NCBI GenBank assembly: GCA_029717555.1
Contig: JAMDHS010000092.1
Span: 1-64,000, forward strand
Direction: 5' to 3'
Length of the DNA stretch: 64,000 nucleotides
Origin: Peribolospora baueri
Taxonomy: Eukaryota; Basidiomycota; Peribolosporomycetes; Peribolosporales; Peribolosporaceae
Shown here: positions 59,127-64,000 of the stretch, one piece after another
Numbering within the stretch: the stretch's first letter is position 1
How the letters are laid out: every line of letters starts with the position of its first letter
The notes under the pieces: generated by a model
What the model was told of the DNA's origin: nothing
What the model saw: the letters and a program-made list of their open reading frames with translations, nothing else
Database searches by the model: none
Program-made: the position numbers and the translations under genes

Positions 59127-60065
59127 TTACTTCTGCTCCGTCTCCTGCTCGACGGCGATGATCGCAGCCCTACAAGAAGCAAGACGAATACCGGAAAAGA
59201 TTGAACAGACGCAATCAACGTGACAAGGGCCAATAGCTGCCGACTCACCTCTTCTCCGCAACTCGAGCGGCCCTCCTCTCCCTCTGGGACTTGTTCCGGA
59301 GCCTGCGAGCCTCCATCTGGTCCGCGAGCATCTTGGTGCGGAGCTTCTCCGCCTTGGCCTTGTGGATGTGCTCCATGAGAACACGCTTGTTCTTGAAGAC
59401 GTTACCCTTCGACTTCATGTACAGCTCGTGGTAGCTGATAGACGGAGAAACAAAAGTCAGCATATCAGCGGCCAGCTGCCGACAAACCCTGCAGTCCATC
59501 ATCATCTCGTCGAAACCGATCCTCCTTTCCGTCCGCACATCCTATCCCTCGCACAGGTTCCATCGATTCGAGAACCCACACTATATCCGCACCCTGCTCC
59601 GTCCTCCACACCGCAGTCTGACCATTTCTGATCCCGGCACCTCCACCCATCCCATCACCGACTCCTCGTTGCTCACCACCCTTATGCCGCACACGCAGCT
59701 CCTACTACTCACAGGTGCTTGTCAATCTTGCCGGACTCCCTGTACTTCCTGAGAAGCCGGCGAAGGACGCGCTGGCGGCGCATCCACACAACCTTGGTGG
59801 GCATACGGGCCTCGGCGGTACCCCTGCGCTTACCGGTACCGGTGTGACGGCCCTTGCGCTTGGCGGCGTGGAGCTCGCGAGTGCGAGCGCGAGAGTGGCC
59901 GACGGCGGGCTTGCGGATGATCTGGCCATCCTTGATGAGCTTGCGGATGTTGGCGCGCGAGTTGGCCGAGGAGATGTCGCTCTGCTCAGCAGGGTCCAGC
60001 CACACCTTGCGCTTGCCGCAATCCAGCACCGAGGCGGCCAGACGCTTCTGAGTACGAAGATTCAT
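59127..60065 (-). CDS. RPL19: 60S ribosomal protein eL19
   Basis: Three exons (60065-59713, 59434-59249, 59169-59127) give 193 residues, the family length. The start is [20 protein letters not shown], identical in style to other eukaryotes, followed by [21 protein letters not shown], the GHSRARTRE and [21 protein letters not shown] basic loops, then [27 protein letters not shown] and a long charged C-terminal helix that spans the subunit. It is part of the large ribosomal subunit near the subunit bridge. Intron 1 is 278 nt, much longer than most introns here; intron 2 is 79 nt. The gene is divergent from MED9, with 314 bp between starts. Confidence 0.97.
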
Positions 60066-60379
60066 TTTTGGTGGTCTTGCTGCGTTGGCTGACTGGACGA
60101 CGAGTCTTGACGAATGGTGCGGACGGGCGAGGAAAGGCGGCGACCGGACTCGATGGGCGGGAGGAAGCGACGGCGTGCGCAAGCTCGCTGCGGCGCACTC
60201 GCGTCCGGCGCTGATCCAATGGCACATCGACGTGCCAGAGCTGTATAGTCACGCCGATAAGCGGACCTGAGCGGAACATTCCCGCACAGACCACCTCCGA
60301 TCGCCGGCATGACTGACGCAATCACGAGCGCCAGCCAGCTATCATCGCCAATGTCTTGCTCTTACTCTTCTTTCTCACC
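60066..60379. other. shared promoter of RPL19 and MED9
   Basis: 314 bp between divergent starts. It includes a small upstream reading frame before MED9 (ATG 60351). No clear ribosomal-protein box is recognised. Confidence 0.4.
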
Positions 60380-60904
60380 ATGCCAGGCCTAACTCCCGCC
60401 GCACCGGGCGCAGGTGGCCCATCACCCCCATTGCTCGACGATCCATCTCACATACCCTCCCTTCTTCCGCGCATAGCACACCTCTTCTCCCTCATCGGCG
60501 CCGCTTCCGCAGCATCTTCCTCGTCCTCAGTCGCCCCATCCTCTGCCTCGGCCGCAGGCGCAGGCGAAAGTACGACTCCTCTAACGGCCTCCACTGGTTC
60601 TGGACTCTCTTCCGAGCGAAGAACAGAGCTTGTGCGGGCTGCGGATGGTCTTCGAGGAGCGTTCGAAAGGGCCAGAGCGGCCGTTGAGGGCATGGAGGGC
60701 GGGGACATGAGCGTGGAAGAGCAGGAGAAGTTGATCAGCGTGCTAGAGGATATGAAGGTGCGCAAACGGTGAGTGACGACCTTGGTTGTGTTAACGGCAT
60801 CAGGGCGTAATCTTACTTCTGGCTTTTCGCTGTTCGTTCTGGCAAACCTCAGTGATGTTCTGGCCGAGCTGGCTTCTGCCTCTCTTGGCTCATCGACGTC
60901 TTGA
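60380..60904 (+). CDS. MED9: Mediator complex subunit 9
   Basis: Two exons (60380-60768, 60853-60904) give 146 residues. The start is MPGLTPAAPGAGG in a CACC context. An N-terminal helix (IPSLLPRIAHLFSLIG) is followed by an Ala/Ser linker and then the conserved Med9 helix pair: LRGAFERARAAVEGMEGGDMSVEEQEKLISVLEDMKVRKRDVLAEL. This pattern, L-x(n)-VEGxxGGDxSxEEQExxI, matches the Med9 (Cse2) family, which sits in the middle module of Mediator. The protein is short and helical, so some doubt remains. A 13-codon upstream frame (60351-60392) overlaps the start in another frame and might lower translation. Confidence 0.62.
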
Positions 60905-61325
60905 GCCGCCTTGTAGAGGGACCAATTTCTGTGGCCTTGTGTCACCACCGCAAGAGACACCGTTCAACATTGTACCATTGGCGAACGCATGATATACCTC
61001 TTTCATGCCTCCTCTCATACCCATTTGAAATCAGCACTCAGCAGTACTCAGTTCGTCCAAGTGTAACACTAGTAGCAGTTGTATGTCAGTGGTTCATTGA
61101 ATTTAGGCTCGAGCAGCTCTTGTTCTGGGTCGGGTGCAGATTCGACGACGAAGTTTTGTCCTGGACGCAGCCGACGTGTGCATACACTATAGCTCTGTCA
61201 GGTTTCTGTACGTATAAGTCACGGCGCGTGTGTAAACCGGTAGCAGGCACCACAATAACAGTTGACAAGGAAGCATTGCATTCCACAAAGCCTCAAACGA
61301 GACGGACCAGCGCATCCGTCGCCAC
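60905..61325. other. convergent intergenic, MED9 and RNA14 3' flanks
   Basis: 421 bp between convergent genes. AT-richer near 61000-61080. Nothing else is seen. Confidence 0.35.
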
Positions 61326-63727
61326 CTAGTAGAACCGCCCCCTACCGCGACCTGATCGACCGACAAGCGTGCAAAGGACAGCGTTAGATGATGAAGCGAT
61401 GCGATAGAAAAAAAAAAGACCGATTCGGCTCACCCCTTCTCCTTCCCCTCGGCGGCGACGCCCCATCGAAGCGTCCTCGTCCGGTTGGCCCGCCACCACC
61501 GAAGTTGGCGAGCGAGAAGGCGCGACCGCCACGACCGGGCGGAGCGGTGGGGGTGGGAAGGGACGATTGACGGAAAGTCTCCATCAGGTCTTCCGGCTTG
61601 AAGGTAGGCCCTGAGAAAGCAAGTAGGTTCAAAAAGCCATAGCGGATGCATCCAGTCAGCCTTACCCAAGGTCGAACAAAGCCGAGGTCAAAAGACAGAA
61701 GCAGCTTACCATCAAAGCTGGATGCCGTGGGCAACAAGCTCATGAAGAAAACCACCGCCTCCGGAATGTCGCCATACGCATTTCTTTCCTCAGGGGCCTT
61801 GCTCGCCTCTGGTCTGCCACTGCCACCGCCACCGCCGACGGCGGGACTCGAACCGCGCTTCCTCGTCCGGTCGAACCCACCTCCCCTTTCCGGTGAGGGG
61901 GTCGACCGTCGATCTGCCTTGCGACGCTTTGCAGCTGGCTCCGCCTGAGCACGATCTGCTTCCCCTTCCGAGTCGGCGTCCTTGGACACCTTTTGGGCCT
62001 GACCATTCCGAGGGGTCTTCCGATGCTCGTCCTCATTAGCCTGTCCGTACCGTGCAGGCTCCACAAAGCTATCATCCGAATGTGACTGGTCCAGGCCTCT
62101 GTCCCGGGTGCTTATAGGGTCCAAATCGAGGTATGAATGACGGTCGGTGAAACGGTCAATGTGAGGCTCTACAGAACGGAACAGCGAGAGCGAGTTAGTA
62201 TAGATCTGCAAGCGGACATCCTCAGAATCCGATCTGACCTCATTCACATACCTTCAGGGTACGCTTCTGCCAATCGATCCTCGAGTCTCCTGGCTGCTGT
62301 TGCATCACCGAAGTGAAACTCGTACTCGGACCAGCGCTCCCATACAAGCCGCGCCTGCTCCGGCGTGAAAGTCCCGATCGTACGTTCGAACAATGCTCGA
62401 GCGTCTACGACCGATACACAAGTCCACGTGAGCGCCACATGTCACGTAAACCAAGCAGAGAGGAACAAGACCGATACAAAAAAAAACACCCAAACGCTCA
62501 CTGTTGTCATCGTTGATGTTGATCAAAAAGTCCAGATACCGGACGACAAATTGCGAGTCACCCTTGCCGACGTTGTTGAGACCGAGCTCATACACTTTCG
62601 TGGCTATCGTTTGATCCTTCGAGCAGTGGTACTCCATCATCGCTGAGGCGTCGTATACGTGCCAGGTGCAGTGGGGCGACTTCCGCGCCTTCCCGAAGAT
62701 CGCTCGCGCAGGTTTGATGCCCTTCGAGCGGATGATAGATAAAGACGATTTAAAGTCAGAGGCCGTCTTCATGCAGGATTGCTCCTTCATCCAACGGAGA
62801 ATCATGTCCGTCGACACATAGTGGGACCAACTCACTTCAGCTCTCCTGACGAACCGTATCCACGCTATCCAGACCATGGCCCCGGCTTTCTTCTCTTCGT
62901 CAACCTCGACCTGTCTTCGTTGTCGAACCTCGGCTTTCTTTTCCTCCCGCCGCTCCACCTTCTTCCTCTCCTCTTCACGCTCCTCACCGGTCATAAGCTC
63001 CTCTTCACCACCTGCCGCGGTAGAGACGATACCGTCTTTGTTCTTCTTCGCTTCTTCGGCCTCGGCAACTTTAGCGGCTTCGGCAGCAGCTTCGGCGTCG
63101 ATCGACCCTACCTCTTCTTCAATGCTTCGCTGGATGTGCTCGACACCTTCATGGATCGCACCGACAAGACGCTCGAACACGGAGCTCACTTCGGGCAGAA
63201 TAGTCGCCAGTGGCGAACCCATCGACGCCGCACGGGACTCAAGGAAGTCCACCAGGGCGAAGCCAAGAAGAGTGGACGAGGGACACGCTTCGATTCCTCC
63301 CCGCAAAAGAGCTATAGCCGCGTCCGCACGAGAAAGCCGGAACAATGCCTGTGCGCCCATGTACCTGAGATTCAAACAAGCATGGTTGTCCAGGCGTTAA
63401 CAGGGAAATACGGTGACGTCCTGTACGAATTTTAACTCACCAAACCTCCGGGAAGAATCGAACATGCATGGTCGCCACGTGATACGCCCACTCGATCCTA
63501 CTCGCAAGCGCCTGTTGGTCCTCCAAGTCGAGCGGATTGCTCTCTTCCCACTTCAAGTACTTTTTCCAGTCTTCCACCGCTTCCTTCTCCTTGGCTGTCC
63601 AGGACGGCTTCGCAGGCGGTCGCGGCAACAAAGGTCGGTAGAGCCGGTCGGCGAGCTGACGCAATTCGCGAAGCGCCCCTCGTGCTGTCATGTACGCGGG
63701 CGAGCGCTCTGCAAGAAATTTTTTCGC
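61326..63727 (-). CDS. RNA14: mRNA 3'-end processing factor Rna14/CstF77, 5' part missing
   Basis: Seven exons in phase (63727-63441, 63364-62836, 62721-62502, 62404-62252, 62168-61710, 61610-61434, 61351-61326) encode the last 616 residues. HAT repeat sequence is clear: [39 protein letters not shown], the hinge [77 protein letters not shown] and [13 protein letters not shown]. The C-terminus has the [15 protein letters not shown] element that meets Rna15 and Pcf11 partners, then ends in an RG-rich [12 protein letters not shown]. It scaffolds cleavage factor IA in the nucleus. An acidic and Lys-rich insertion (about 100 residues) lies in exon 2. Exons upstream of 63727 (CAG acceptor) should lie in 63730-64000 or beyond, but I could not place them. 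Confidence 0.88.
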
Positions 63728-64000
63728 CTGTTCGCGAAAAGAAAGTCGGTGCGGACGGTGGAAAAGTACCGAGACGAGGATAGGAACAAGATAATCGAAG
63801 GTCAGGTTGAAGCATTACCGGTTGGGCTCATCACAAATGGCGCCAATCGAGCGGTCATAGCCAAATGAAGCTAGAATAGATGACTTGATACAGCTCTCGC
63901 GGGGCCAAGAAGTGTGGTTGACGTTTCCGGCGGCAACATGGTTTGCCATCTTCGCCTGCCAATGGGCTTAGAGACAATCACACGCTCGCACATGCAACTG
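63728..64000 (-). other. unresolved 5' part of the RNA14 gene
   Basis: On the minus strand there are good-looking splice signals (GTAATG donor near 63820, GGCAG acceptor near 63956) that would bracket a further exon, but none of the frames between them gives recognisable Rna14 sequence in phase with the next exon. The window ends here. Confidence 0.3.

Noticed and set aside
61820-61870. GGTTCGAGTCCCG on the minus strand, like a tRNA T-arm
   Set aside because: It lies inside RNA14 coding sequence, where the frame reads on without a break, and no acceptor stem, D-arm or anticodon arm can be drawn around it.

Overview
The window looks like a GC-rich nuclear chromosome segment from a basidiomycetous fungus, probably a yeast-like lineage. 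Evidence: intron-dense genes with short introns (about 55-160 nt, GTRNGY donors), eukaryotic housekeeping genes (eL19, PRMT1, TSC13, CHZ1, MED9, RNA14), a ferrichrome-type siderophore synthetase and a peroxisomal (-SKL) citrate synthase. The class cannot be fixed from sequence alone. All exon models were built by hand from splice motifs, reading phase and family motifs. No tRNA, rRNA or CRISPR was seen.

Layout. 1-3.2 kb: a kinase-like gene running off the left edge, a divergent unknown gene, and a decayed Ty3/gypsy-type gag relic. 3.6-4.3 kb: a secreted T4-type (GH24) lysozyme. 5.8-12.1 kb: a head-to-head pair, RNA exonuclease REX1 (-) and the CCA-adding enzyme CCA1 (+), both acting on tRNA 3' ends. 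14.2-19.5 kb: a 1,747-residue disordered protein with a single intron. 20.97-37.26 kb: a roughly 46-exon NRPS with order A-T-C, A-T-C, A-T-C, T-C, preceded by two ATCAGATAR sites of the type bound by iron-responsive GATA repressors. It converges on an N5-hydroxyornithine acyltransferase (37.4-39.0 kb). Together these give two of the three enzyme steps of a hydroxamate siderophore pathway; the ornithine N5-monooxygenase is not in the window.

39.5-46.9 kb, all minus strand: enoyl-CoA reductase TSC13, a bestrophin-like anion channel and arginine methyltransferase PRMT1/HMT1. 46.9-48.3 kb: an AT-richer gene-free island with a perfect 45-bp inverted repeat and a 39-bp direct repeat. 48.35-55.9 kb, plus strand: a membrane protein of unknown function, the H2A.Z chaperone CHZ1 (with a 7-nt exon), a 116-bp tandem duplication and peroxisomal citrate synthase. 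56.2-64 kb: GCNA/SprT-type protease (-), ribosomal protein eL19 (-), Mediator subunit MED9 (+), and RNA14/CstF77 (-), whose 5' end lies at or beyond the right edge.

The best candidate for a coherent specialised system is the siderophore pair with its GATA sites. The NRPS carries only one terminal T-C pair, two GC-AG introns and several micro-exons. Other items worth attention are the fungal T4-type lysozyme, the REX1-CCA1 divergent pair, and the candidate mitochondrial presequence on CCA1.
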